Below, piece after piece: positions 46,201-55,247 of a stretch of 64,000 nucleotides of DNA. Made by a program: the position numbers and the translations under genes. Within the stretch, counting starts at the first letter, position 1; every line of letters starts with the position of its first letter. The notes beneath the pieces were generated by a model. It was not told where the DNA came from and did no database searches. It worked only from the letters and a program-made list of their open reading frames with translations. Source of the stretch: Botryosphaeria dothidea (Eukaryota; Ascomycota; Dothideomycetes; Botryosphaeriales; Botryosphaeriaceae). The stretch lies in assembly GCA_011503125.2 (NCBI GenBank), contig WWBZ02000022.1, positions 2,604,001 through 2,668,000 on the forward strand, given 5' to 3'.

Positions 46201-48451
46201 TATGAGCCGTCCAAGCTTTACTATCGGACGCAAGAGTCTTGGTGGCGTCAGCCGCCCGAGCATTGGAAGTACCAAGATGCAGCCCATCAGAGACGAGCTG
46301 AATCAGTGGCTTGAGGAGCGGGAAAGAGACATTGATGTATCTTCTATGGAAGAACAGAGCCTGTACTACTCTCCTCGCCCCTCTGCTCAGTTCAGTGGAC
46401 GTCCATCAGCCCAATTCAATGGACGCCAGTCGATGGCTGTGTCTGAGGCGCGTAGCTCGATGCAACTTGATGATGAGGAGGAGCTGGTTGAAGAGGCTTT
46501 GGTGGTTGACGAGCCTACGGTCTTCGAGCGGTGTTTTCAGCATATTAATGACTTCTCGACCGAGGGTCTTAGGACTCTTCTGTACGGCTACCGGTTCCTT
46601 GATGATCAGGAATACCAGGCTTGGAAGAAGGTGTACCTCGACGCAACTACCAGTCTTGTCGACCGCCAGGATTTGATCGAGAGGGCAGGCGAGATGGTTG
46701 AGCAAGACCTTGAGCTCGCTGGCGCCACGGCCATTGAGGACAAGCTCCAGGATGGTGTTCCTCAGGCCATTGACAAGCTTCGCCGGGCTCATATCAAGAT
46801 GTGGATGCTCACTGGCGACAAGCGTGAGACTGCTATCAATATTGGCCACTCTTGCCGCTTGATCAAGGACTACTCCTCCATCACCATCCTTGATCATGAA
46901 GATGGAAATGTTGAGCAGAGCATTGCCGCTGCTATCGTCGACATAAGTGAAGGGAAGGTTGCTCACTCAGTGGTCGTTGTCGACGGCCAGACCCTCGCCA
47001 TGATCGAGAATGACAAGTCCGTCTACTCCTTGTTCTTTGATTTGGCCGTTCTTGCAGACTCGGTCATCTGTTGCCGTGCCAGTCCTAGCCAGAAGGCCGG
47101 GTTGGTAAACATGGTCCGCAAGAAGGTCAAGAAGTCAATCACGCTTGCCATTGGTGATGGCGCCAACGATATTGCAATGATCCAGGAAGCGCACGTCGGT
47201 ATCGGCATCACCGGAAAAGAAGGTCTGCAGGCCGCGAGAGTGTCGGATTACTCGATGGCTCAGTTCAGGTTCCTCACCAAGCTGCTCCTCGTGCATGGCC
47301 GATGGAACTACATCCGCACCTGCAAGTACACTGTCGCGACGTTCTGGAAGGAATTCCTATTCTACCTCACCCAAGCTTTGTACCAGCGGTGGGTTGGCTA
47401 CACGGGCACGAGTTTGTACGAGTCGTGGAGTTTGAGTATGTTCAACACGCTCTTCACCTCCCTGCCCGTCATCATCCTCGGTATCTTCGACAAAGACCTT
47501 TCGCCCGCCACGCTCATCGCCGTGCCCGAGCTGTACACCAAGGGCCAGCGCAATGGCGGCTTCAACTTCAAGGTCTATCTGGGCTGGATGTTCATGGCGT
47601 CGTGCGAGATGACGATCATCTACTTCTGCATGTTGGGCCTGTACGCCCAAGCCATCTTCACCGGCGACCAGACCATCTATCCGCTCGGCACGCTGACGTA
47701 CTCGGCCGTCGTCATCCTCATCTCGTTCAAGCTTCAGGGCTTGGAGATGCACTCCAAGACGTACACTGCCCTTTTCTCGTTCGTGTGCTCGGTCGGCGGC
47801 TGGTTCCTGTGGTGCATCATCCTCGCCGCCAGCTACGGCATCGACAAGTCGATCTACTATGTGAAGAGCGGCCTGTGGGAGCGCGAACGCTTCGGCCGCA
47901 ACGCGCTGTGGTGGCTCACGCTCATCATGATCGTGGCCTGCTGCATCGTGTTCGAGATTGGCGTCAGGACGGTTAGAGCGGCGTTCTGGACTACGGACGT
48001 CGACCAGTTCCAGGAACTGGAGAAGGACAAGGACATCAAGCTGCGGTTTGAAGATGCGGCAGTGATGGAGCTGAGCCAGGGGTGGGAGAGGTTTGGCAAG
48101 GAGGGCGATGCGGCGCCTCCGCCTAGGAAGAAGAAGAAGAATGCGGCGAAGAAGAGGTGGAGCCTTAAGAAGATGTTCGGCGATGAGGATACGTCGGATG
48201 AGGAGGATGAGGTCGAGATGGAGGCGGGAGAGGGGACGCAGATGATGAAGATGCGGACAGTCGAGGAGCAGGAGCAGAGGGAGGGTGAGGTGAGGGATTT
48301 GTTGAGGAATCGCCCGGATGATTTGGAGAGCGGGATGGCGCAGCAGGAGGAGGAGCAGGCTAAGAAGACGAAGGCGAGGGGCAGTTTGGAGATTCAGGAG
48401 ATGTTGGCGGCGGGGTTTGGAGGCGTGAGGAGGAGTGAGACGCTGAAGTAG
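43232..48451 (+). CDS. P4-type phospholipid-translocating ATPase (flippase), probably Dnf3-like
   Basis: One uninterrupted exon of 1739 residues, longer than yeast Dnf1 (about 1570). P4 flippases move lipids from the outer to the cytosolic leaflet in Golgi, endosome or plasma membrane. Catalytic landmarks are all intact: DGETNLK (497-503), the phosphorylation site DKTGTLTDN (Asp714), TGDKRET (from 1194) and the hinge GDGAND (1308-1313). The first membrane pair has PNTIRSSRYNAWNFLPRQL before it, typical of P4 enzymes. The N-terminal 250 residues are disordered and Ser/Pro-rich. The nucleotide-binding domain carries a large basic Ser/Arg insertion (about 965-1078) with repeated RKS and RPS. The C-terminus is acidic, then Lys-rich. 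DMYHKESNTPFEPRT and DNTMKFRKMSVAGTAWLHN look closer to Dnf3/DnfD than Dnf1/2; the subclass is less sure than the family. Confidence 0.93.
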   Translation: MSGPAGRPSPREPDMRRRHSFHVDEDAIAEDAPTNAGTGMQDLDRSGRRVFTDPASHQPTSISSGVDGANLPTSPTNAAAERAPRVRFSTDIERSVVPGDLESGDGNDRLPPAALPGRAMGHLERPGTPNLSVDTASANVPSEAATRSQGDARSPVSSPTDTPQTARSRLSPLSPGGRSRGYSLRSSLFRRNVENTPASPEAVIELQDAAASSSQVSSTPSGSGQPKKSLDGGASVNVRQSEVSPPHGYSEVPKSIDEKAAFKGISALPNYQSWINRKEGRKSLAKEFKEQAEKLRKFILRIQEIPPSKDGRHIDLDASRKKALIDERTGKPYVPNTIRSSRYNAWNFLPRQLIAQFSKLANFYFLCVSILQMIPGLSTTGQFTTIVPLLFFVSLSIGKEGYDDLRRYRLDKAENNRECTVLHAYRPVDKEAAESDPKDDPAAPSLGPIHWATTKWKDLKVGDLVKLQRDEAAPADLVLLHSSGPNGIAYVETMALDGETNLKSKQTSALLAKACNNDEEIAACRAHFVVEDPNLDLYNFEGRITYGDETAPLTNAEIIYRGSILRNTPEAVGMVIYSGEDCKIRMNANKNPRIKAPALQTLVNRIIIIIVIFVILLAIFNTVAYQIWSAKEEDDAWYLTDASVAFFPILASFIIMFNTMIPLSLYVSLEIVKVWQMWMLNDIDMYHKESNTPFEPRTSTINEELGQVSYIFSDKTGTLTDNTMKFRKMSVAGTAWLHNFDLDQPESMLIRRPTHKKKNKGKKPLRKSLASVKHAMKPEQSGFENLGSEEGATEAVEEPEEAQWTSSARPEKPQSELLTSDMIKYIQRKPYTLFAKKARMFLLSIALCHTCLPEKQKDGTTDFQASSPDELALVRAAQELEYMVIDRDVGTITLKSFQSADGEPIVEVFEVLDVIEFSSKRKRMSAIVRFPDNRICLLCKGADSIVMQRLKNASLAHQKVVEIERRANKRKSMEAQVAIARKSEQIERKSMSRPSFTIGRKSLGGVSRPSIGSTKMQPIRDELNQWLEERERDIDVSSMEEQSLYYSPRPSAQFSGRPSAQFNGRQSMAVSEARSSMQLDDEEELVEEALVVDEPTVFERCFQHINDFSTEGLRTLLYGYRFLDDQEYQAWKKVYLDATTSLVDRQDLIERAGEMVEQDLELAGATAIEDKLQDGVPQAIDKLRRAHIKMWMLTGDKRETAINIGHSCRLIKDYSSITILDHEDGNVEQSIAAAIVDISEGKVAHSVVVVDGQTLAMIENDKSVYSLFFDLAVLADSVICCRASPSQKAGLVNMVRKKVKKSITLAIGDGANDIAMIQEAHVGIGITGKEGLQAARVSDYSMAQFRFLTKLLLVHGRWNYIRTCKYTVATFWKEFLFYLTQALYQRWVGYTGTSLYESWSLSMFNTLFTSLPVIILGIFDKDLSPATLIAVPELYTKGQRNGGFNFKVYLGWMFMASCEMTIIYFCMLGLYAQAIFTGDQTIYPLGTLTYSAVVILISFKLQGLEMHSKTYTALFSFVCSVGGWFLWCIILAASYGIDKSIYYVKSGLWERERFGRNALWWLTLIMIVACCIVFEIGVRTVRAAFWTTDVDQFQELEKDKDIKLRFEDAAVMELSQGWERFGKEGDAAPPPRKKKKNAAKKRWSLKKMFGDEDTSDEEDEVEMEAGEGTQMMKMRTVEEQEQREGEVRDLLRNRPDDLESGMAQQEEEQAKKTKARGSLEIQEMLAAGFGGVRRSETLK

Positions 48452-48990
48452 AGGGAGGGGTAGATTGATTTTCCCTTTTCTCGGGCGGAGTCTGGGATTG
48501 TTTGGGATGGATGCTTGCTTGCTTTACTGCATGATACCGAACCGAGCGAGGTTTCTCTCCTTTAGCTTTTTTTTTCCATTTTCTTGGAGTGGGAGAGCGC
48601 AAGGAATTTTGCGTGGCACTCAAAAGGGGTTGGAAGATGATTGTATATATCCGAATAGTGGTGGACCGAAGGTGAAGAACTCTGTGCCCTATTGGTAGTG
48701 TATTTAGGCACTGCGAGGTGCAGGATATATCTCACAAGTATTGATTGTATTCTCATGTCAGAGTTCTGAGCAAGATCGTTTGCTCCTGTGTCTAGTTAGT
48801 GAAAGTTTAACATAGAGAAAAAGCGAAGTGATTGTGCTTTGGTCTTCTCTACCACAAGAGTCCTTGTGCATCGTGATCCTCTGAAACCAACGGAAACCCA
48901 TCTTTCGCGTCTGTTCTATAGGCAGCACAGAAGCATTACATTGAAAGCATGGTAATCACAAATGAAGAATGAGAGGAGCATGAGGCTTGA
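48452..48990. other. Intergenic, convergent 3' ends
   Basis: T-rich 3' flanks of the P4-ATPase and monooxygenase genes; no gene seen. Confidence 0.6.
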
Positions 48991-50652
48991 TCACTTCAAG
49001 TGAAACCCAGAATAGCCCTCGGCAGCGCATTCGTTCAGCCGCGCGTAGTACGTGTCCACGCCGCCCAAATAAATGAGCGGCTGCCTCTTCTTCCCTGGGA
49101 TGTTGTCTCCCATGTACCACTTACATACGGTCAGCAAACATCCAGGAAGACGTGGGAAAGGGGTACTCACGCTCTTTGCATTAGGGAGCAGCGTCATGTA
49201 CGCGAGATCGTGCACCAGCTTCACATACTCCTCTTCGCTCTCCGGCGTCGCATCAATCCGCTCCAGCCCTTTCTCCCGCATATGCCCCATCAGCTCCACA
49301 ATCCAGTTCCCCTGCAGCTCGGCGCACGTGGGCCCGTTGCAAAACGCCGTCGGCGCCTGCGGCCCGTAGGTGAAGAACATGTTGGGGAAGCCCGCGCTCG
49401 CCATGCCGAGGAAGGTGCTGGCGCCGTCGGCGGCCCACTTCTCCTCGATGCTGACGCCCGAGGGCCCGCGGATGTCGATCTGCATCAGGCCGCCCGTCAC
49501 GGCGTCGTAGCCGGTGGCGAGGACGATGTAGTCGAACGCGTGCTCCGCGCCGTCCGCGGTGCGGATGCCGGCGGGCGTCAGCTCGGCGATGGGCGTCTCG
49601 CCGACGTCGACGAGGCGCACGTGCGGCCGGTTGAACATCTCGAAGTAGCCGTTCTCGAGCGAGATGCGCTTGCAGCCGAAGGGGTGGCGCTGGACGGTCG
49701 GCGCGAGCTTCTCGTGTAGCGACGGGTCGCGGATGCGCGCGCGCGTCTTGTCGCGCCAGAAGTTGTAGGCCTCGCGGTTGGCGGCCGCGTCGAAGAGCAT
49801 GTCGCGGTAGGTGGCGAGCCAGTAGTGGAAGTCGCCGTGCTTCCAGAGCTCCTCGTACGTCTGCTGCCGCTGCTCGGGCGTGTCGTCGAACGTGCCGCGC
49901 GGGGAGAAGGCGAAGTTGAAGCCGGTGAAGGTGCGGGTGGCCCGTTCGTAGACGGAGGGGTATTCGCTCTTGGGGAAGACCTCGTCTTTGCCGTTGTAGT
50001 GCACCTGGCCCATGGGTAGGCACGTGTTGGGAGTCCGCTGGAAGACGGTCAGTTGCGCGGCTGTCTTGCTGATCTCGTGGGACAGCTGGACTCCGGTGGC
50101 GCCGGTGCCGACCACGGCTACGCGCTTTCCTTTGAGGTCGATGCCTTCTTTTGGCCAGTAGGACGGGTGGATCAATTTTCCCTTGAAGCTGTCGAGGCCC
50201 TTGTAGTCCGGGATGTACCTCTTTGCGGCGAACCCGACGTTCAACAGCAAGTATTTGGCCCGGAACACCTCGCCGTTTTCGGTCTCGACAGTCCAGCGGC
50301 TCTCCTGATCATCGAATTTGGCGTGCGTCACAGTCGTGTTGAACTGCGTGTCGCGCCGAAGATCCATTTTGTCCGCAATGTAAGCGAAGTAAGCCTGTAT
50401 CTGCTTCCAGTCGGGGAAGCGCTCCTTCCAAGTCCACTCGGACCACAGCTCCGGGAGGGAGAACTCGTAATGCGGGACGGGGCTGTCCACGCGTGCGCCG
50501 GGATAGCGGTTCCAGTACCACACGCCTCCGAAGTCCTCGCCGCTCTCGACCAGTTTGACTTTGTAGCCCTCCTTTCGTAACCTCCATAGTTGCCAGGCGC
50601 CTCCGAAACCTCCTCCGACTATCAGAGCATCAAGTTCAGGTATGGGGACCAT
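48991..50652 (-). CDS. FAD-dependent Baeyer-Villiger-type monooxygenase
   Basis: Class B flavin monooxygenases insert one oxygen from O2 next to a carbonyl using FAD and NADPH. Residues 9-18 (ALIVGGGFGG) form the FAD Rossmann motif, and the second dinucleotide motif VGTGATG is at about 181-187. The Baeyer-Villiger fingerprint F-x-G-x3-H-x3-W fits Phe156, Gly158, His162 and Trp166, just before it. The preferred model has two exons (50652-49171 and 49119-48991), 536 residues, removing a 51-bp GT-AG intron with a TGCTGAC branch. Without splicing the frame stays open and gives 553 residues with 17 extra before WYMGDNIPGKKR; that join (NAKS-WYMGDNIPG) is what the family shows. Substrate is unknown (ketones, cyclohexanone-like or polyketide). 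No biosynthetic partner gene is adjacent. Confidence 0.92.
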   Translation of the reverse strand: MVPIPELDALIVGGGFGGAWQLWRLRKEGYKVKLVESGEDFGGVWYWNRYPGARVDSPVPHYEFSLPELWSEWTWKERFPDWKQIQAYFAYIADKMDLRRDTQFNTTVTHAKFDDQESRWTVETENGEVFRAKYLLLNVGFAAKRYIPDYKGLDSFKGKLIHPSYWPKEGIDLKGKRVAVVGTGATGVQLSHEISKTAAQLTVFQRTPNTCLPMGQVHYNGKDEVFPKSEYPSVYERATRTFTGFNFAFSPRGTFDDTPEQRQQTYEELWKHGDFHYWLATYRDMLFDAAANREAYNFWRDKTRARIRDPSLHEKLAPTVQRHPFGCKRISLENGYFEMFNRPHVRLVDVGETPIAELTPAGIRTADGAEHAFDYIVLATGYDAVTGGLMQIDIRGPSGVSIEEKWAADGASTFLGMASAGFPNMFFTYGPQAPTAFCNGPTCAELQGNWIVELMGHMREKGLERIDATPESEEEYVKLVHDLAYMTLLPNAKSVSTPFPRLPGCLLTVCKWYMGDNIPGKKRQPLIYLGGVDTYYARLNECAAEGYSGFHLK

Positions 50653-52695
50653 GTTGAATCCTTTTGGAATAGAAACCTACTGACTGTGGCACCAAAGAAA
50701 AGACGTCGGGAAGGATGTGCTTGGGCAGGACGTGAGCACGCCCGAGTGGGCTCTTTATGCTCTCCAGATGTCAGAAAGCTGTGCTGACTGTGAATGACGA
50801 TGCCAGTAGACTTTGCCGAATCCAGAGGGCTGGTGGATAAACATGCGATATGAGGGTAAGCTGGCTGTCAGCGCTATCTGCGGCCCATGCCTTGACAAGA
50901 GCCATCCCCGCCTGTCAATCGCTGTGGAGACATCTTTTGGTAGTACAGATCCGAACTTCTGGAAATATTTGGGGGCGCTGACATGCTAGGAACCTACGCA
51001 AGTCACTCGATTTGGAAGGCGAGGCAGCATGTCTGTGGCAATATTTTCGAAAAGTGGATACTTTATTTGCGTTATCAGTAAGGGCCGTCCTGTGGATCAT
51101 TTAACCAGTTTTCTCCACTTCAATAAGAAAGTTTTCTCGCCGCCAATTTTAGTTTACTGCTGACATTGCTTATAGATGATAGTGTAAACGTCTGGGTGCG
51201 GGGAAGGAGTAAGCTTGGCAGAAGTATCCGGAGGGAGGGGGACCCCACAGATCCAAGGGGACGGATCGCTTACGCAATGACCGGATCAAAGTCCTAATGA
51301 AGTCCCGGAATCAAACGTCCGAAGCGCAGGAAAGCTATGGGTATATGCATGATACTGCAATAGGCGTCTGCCCCACCTATCATAGCAGCCGAAGTGCTAT
51401 GCCTTGCTCAAACACTCTGCGAGATGTTGCACCTTCAAGATCAACTTCGAACAACAATGTGGTTCGTAGCGCCCATTTCAACGAAGCGATTACTGAAATC
51501 ATATGCGATATCGTCAGAAGAGGTCATCAACATATCCTTGAAGCTGAGCGTACCGCTTACGCAAGTGCGGGTTAAGCCATTGCGTCGTCTCCAAGGTAAA
51601 TGCGATCAGGGTTAATCGCACTTGCCAACTACCATGCGACGATCGAGGAGGTCCTTCATCTCCCCTCAAGGTGTTCTTGCTGACTCCTCGATACATTCAT
51701 CCGTCCGCCACCCACTAGTCCTGGATAATTGATGGGCTGTTGTCTGGTTCATCAAACGACCGACTACTAAATTATAGACTAACGTAGCTTAGAATTCGGA
51801 CATTACAATTCTCAGATTGTTTAATAAGCACGAAAATTTGGTACATATGAAGCATAGTAGTGATTCATGATCAACGGACATGTCCTTGTCATCCTGAGTT
51901 GGACGTTTCAGATGAATAAGGTCTTCCTTTACAAGTGGGTCATACAAGGAATGTTGCTTGAACGCTTTAGGAGGTTGAGCATACGCCCTATTTTCGATGT
52001 TGGCATGTCGATCTTGATTATCTTCGGGTCAACTTTTGTATCCTTTCACTAAGAACAGAGTGCTCACTGCTACTCATCAGATGCTGGGCCTTTGGCTAGA
52101 AAAACTCAAAACAAGGACTTGGGCACGAATGCTTTATCGCACATACTTGGTCCGGACCCCGATCCGCAGCTGAATGTTAGTTCTTATCTGTCTGCAAACG
52201 CAAAATGCTTATTGGCAAGTTCGTGCGGGTGATACAAGTTAGTGGTAGTACAAACACGCAACCTGGTGACACGAGGGCTGAGCTTGCGTGATCATTTGGG
52301 AATTGCAGATGACGGCGCCTTGCAGGATCGCCGATGAGACTGGCGTGCTTGGAATGTAGTTTCGAAGGTGAGGTCGACAGTTTCTTTCGGGCTACGGCTG
52401 GCATAGAACCGGGAAGCACCCAGAGGTATTGAGGGGTGGCTGATGAGATTCTGACGAACGCTAAACTGTATTGTATGCTTATATTCAGACATATCGCGAC
52501 ATGTAATGGTGCTCTGTAGCTTGGTTCTAGATGGAGCGAAAAACAAACATGAAGGAAGAAATTGGTCTTGCGATACGAACGATCCATCCGTCAATCCTCC
52601 AAACGCCAAATCAATTAAATATTATTTAATTTCCCCCAATGATCGAGATCATGCGCCTTGGCGATGATAGTTTCCTGCTGTTGATGCATGCTTAG
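50653..52695. other. AT-richer intergenic region, no supported gene
   Basis: Composition drops toward AT relative to the neighbours, mainly 51060-52100. Two short plus-strand frames (51297-51575 and 51394-51615) overlap each other and neither resembles a known family. It could hold a decayed gene, but nothing can be shown. Confidence 0.45.
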
Positions 52696-53517
52696 TTATG
52701 CGGCACTGGCGGCTTCTAACTCAGGGGCTACGGCTGCGGCCTGAACATTTGGAACAGCTGAGGGAGCGGTCATCGGAGCAGCTACTGCTGATATAGGAGC
52801 TTGTGCACCAGGAAGTGTGTCTTGCACCTCTGGAATAGAAGATGGCACTTCAGGGAGCGGTGATTGATGGACACAAGAAGCAGGCTGAACTTCATTTGAG
52901 AGGAAGGACGGCTCTTCCGCTTCCGGAGTGGGAGCATGGGATACGACTGGTGATACACCTGGGATGAAAGCCTGTGGTTCTGTCGGAAAGGCGATTGGCG
53001 GCTCATCTTGGACCGGTGGAGATTGGACGGGCTGAACGGGAGGAGCCTGGAATGGCGGGGCGAAAGGCATTTGATGCGTCTGCGGTGCTTTTCTTGCCAT
53101 GATATTCTGTCTTTCATCAGAATCATTGATGCATTTGGAGCGGGGCCTGTTTGGTGGAAGATAAGAGCGTACCATGATTGCCTCGGCGACACTTGCGATT
53201 TGGCCACGATTCGCTTCCACACCGGCAACGCGAAAGGCCTCTCCCAGCTCAGCAACATCTAGGTCGATGGCCATGTTGACTTTCCACCGCATGGTGACGG
53301 TGCCAGGCTCTGTCGCCGACTGCTCATAGGTGGGCTCCTGTTTTGAGAGGGCCAGAGTCAGATCCGATGCATGGGGTTCACGAGTCGAGTCTTGACTTAC
53401 CGACACGGTCGGCATGGGTGGAGACTGCGGCTGACCTAGGGATTCGTCAGGAAATAGGACCGAAAGATACAGATGGAAGACGAAGAGAAGCTTACGAGGT
53501 GAAGAAGGTTTATCCAT
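52696..53517 (-). CDS. Hypothetical Pro/Ala-rich protein, unrecognised
   Basis: The whole span is open (273 codons), but splice signals argue for introns inside it. GTAAGC...CCCTAG at 53495-53436 (60 bp) and GTAAGT...AAACAG at 53400-53338 (63 bp) are both good; GTACGC...GACAG at 53172-53107 (66 bp) is weaker. Removing the first two leaves about 232 residues. A short folded-looking segment (MRWKVNMAIDLDVAELGEAF, VEANRGQIASVAEAIM) is followed by a long tail of Pro, Ala, Val, Glu and Gln (APPFQAPPVQPVQSPPVQ). I do not recognise the family and see no signal peptide in the spliced form. It is the nearest gene on the left of the sugar cluster and is divergent from the regulator, but its composition gives no functional link. 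Confidence 0.5.
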   Translation of the reverse strand: MDKPSSPRKLLFVFHLYLSVLFPDESLGQPQSPPMPTVSVSQDSTREPHASDLTLALSKQEPTYEQSATEPGTVTMRWKVNMAIDLDVAELGEAFRVAGVEANRGQIASVAEAIMVRSYLPPNRPRSKCINDSDERQNIMARKAPQTHQMPFAPPFQAPPVQPVQSPPVQDEPPIAFPTEPQAFIPGVSPVVSHAPTPEAEEPSFLSNEVQPASCVHQSPLPEVPSSIPEVQDTLPGAQAPISAVAAPMTAPSAVPNVQAAAVAPELEAASAA

Positions 53518-55247
53518 TTTTGTTGACGGCAGATGATGGTGAGATGACAGATGGGGAGTTCTGGCCGAAAGGGTGTGCTGAATCGAGAGACACAGGAATG
53601 AAGCGAGTGGAGGCCCTTTACGGTCGGAAGAATCGTTTAAGAGGACTTTCAGTGAGGCTGATCAATAAAAATGTGTGACAGGCAGCGCCCGGGCTTATGC
53701 AGCAAGGGGGAGGGTTAACGGCGGAGGACGGGCGGTGACTTCGGACGTCATATGTCACCAAGCTGGTGGCACGCTACAGGCGATAGCATGGTGGCCTGGC
53801 GCAACTGCGCTGAGCGCTGGATTGACGGGCAAGTTCGCAGGGCAGGGATGCTGGAGTTGGCCGTAGCGGGAGGCGTGCACCGTTGAGCGTTCAGGGCTGT
53901 GCGTGGTCCTGCAAGGGGCAACGGCAGGCCGATCGCGGTTAAGCTGACCGGCTGCCACGAGGATCGCTGCTCGCTGTCCGCTGCTGAGCCAGTCGGCTGA
54001 AGATGCGAAGGACCCTGACGTCAATGCCTTTCACCTTACTCCCCACGGGTCCACCATCTTTTTTTATCTTTTCGGCAACCAGCCTCAGGCCACATAGGAG
54101 ATACCTCCGGTACTTAGCCGAGGCCTTGTTAAGTCCCAAAGCGCTTATTGTACATGCATAAATTGCGGATAGATGGATGTACCTCGCAGCAGGAGAAGTT
54201 CAGACGAAAACAAGATAAACTCTCTGCACATCGGGTGAGGCTGCCACGAGGAAGCAAAAGCAGAAGCACGATGAGACCCTGAGAAGCTAATGGCAACCGG
54301 CATTTGCCGGCCGTGGTCGAGCAGCGCTATCATGCCCACGGATTCCTTGCACGGAGTTGCTTGACAGGGTTGCTTCTGTTTTGCAGCCGTGCCGCCGCGG
54401 CAAACGTTGCAAGACTTCGCGCCCAACCCGGCACGCCATGCGCGGCAGGTAGCGAAGGGGCGCAGGCGTTACCTTTGGAGGCTGCGCACGGAAAGCAGCC
54501 GGGCGGAAGGGTAATATTGGCGGAAGTTTACGCACGAAAGCGAAGTGTTGTCGCAAAGTGGTGTGGTTTGTTGCCACTGCCAGGTTTTGGGGCGCGGGAG
54601 GGAGGGCAAGGGCCACAGCGATGGTGGTATAGAAAGTTTGTGCGACTGGGCCGACGTCAAATACAATAAATTCATGGCTTCGAGCAAGACTTATTGGAGT
54701 ACCGCTATAAGGGAGGCTAGGATTGAAGTAGATAAAGGATCGGACGGTCATGAATCGCCGGGTACTCTAAGCGAGTGGACTTGCTCCAACAGGCGTCGCC
54801 CTAGTCCGGTTCTCTACCGAACGCGGGCCCTGTGCCGCCAGCCTCTTCATGCCTTAACTTGACCACGAATCAACCCTCTCGTCTCCATCCTGGCTCGCCC
54901 GCCCCAGTCAGCACTCAATGATTCCCACCTTCCAAATCCCGCCCGACGTCTCGCGCGCGGCCATGTTGAGCCCCTGGTCTCCAAGGTCAGTGGCGATACA
55001 CTTCGCGTGCGCACAATGAGCGACGAAAAGAAAGAAAGAGAAAACACAGCTGCAAGAGTGCAACTATTTTCTTTTCAAACTGGCGGAATGGCGGGCGGAT
55101 TACCATGATGGGAAAATCAGGCGGGCGCACGTGGTGATTAGATAGCGGACGCGCACTGATGTCTGTCTGGCGCGCGTGGGGCCGCCGTGGCTCACGTCTG
55201 ACACAGCTCACCAGACAGCGTCGGAAGGATGCAAGCAGACAAGAGAC
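53518..55247. other. Divergent intergenic region upstream of the Zn2Cys6 regulator
   Basis: No supported gene. 54840-55247 is the promoter and leader of the regulator. GC-rich short frames on both strands lack family resemblance. Confidence 0.5.

Noticed and set aside
47302..47976. 224-codon plus-strand frame inside the flippase gene
   Set aside because: Another frame of the last membrane part of the P4-ATPase; His/Arg-rich nonsense product.
49000..49719. 239-codon plus-strand frame
   Set aside because: Antisense to the flavin monooxygenase in GC-rich sequence; Arg/His/Val-rich with no family resemblance.
48991..50652. Secondary-metabolite cluster around the Baeyer-Villiger monooxygenase
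   Set aside because: No polyketide, peptide or terpene synthase nearby; flanked by a flippase and a long AT-richer gap.
51297..51615. Two overlapping short frames in the AT-richer gap
   Set aside because: Mutually exclusive frames, no start or splice context and no recognisable family.
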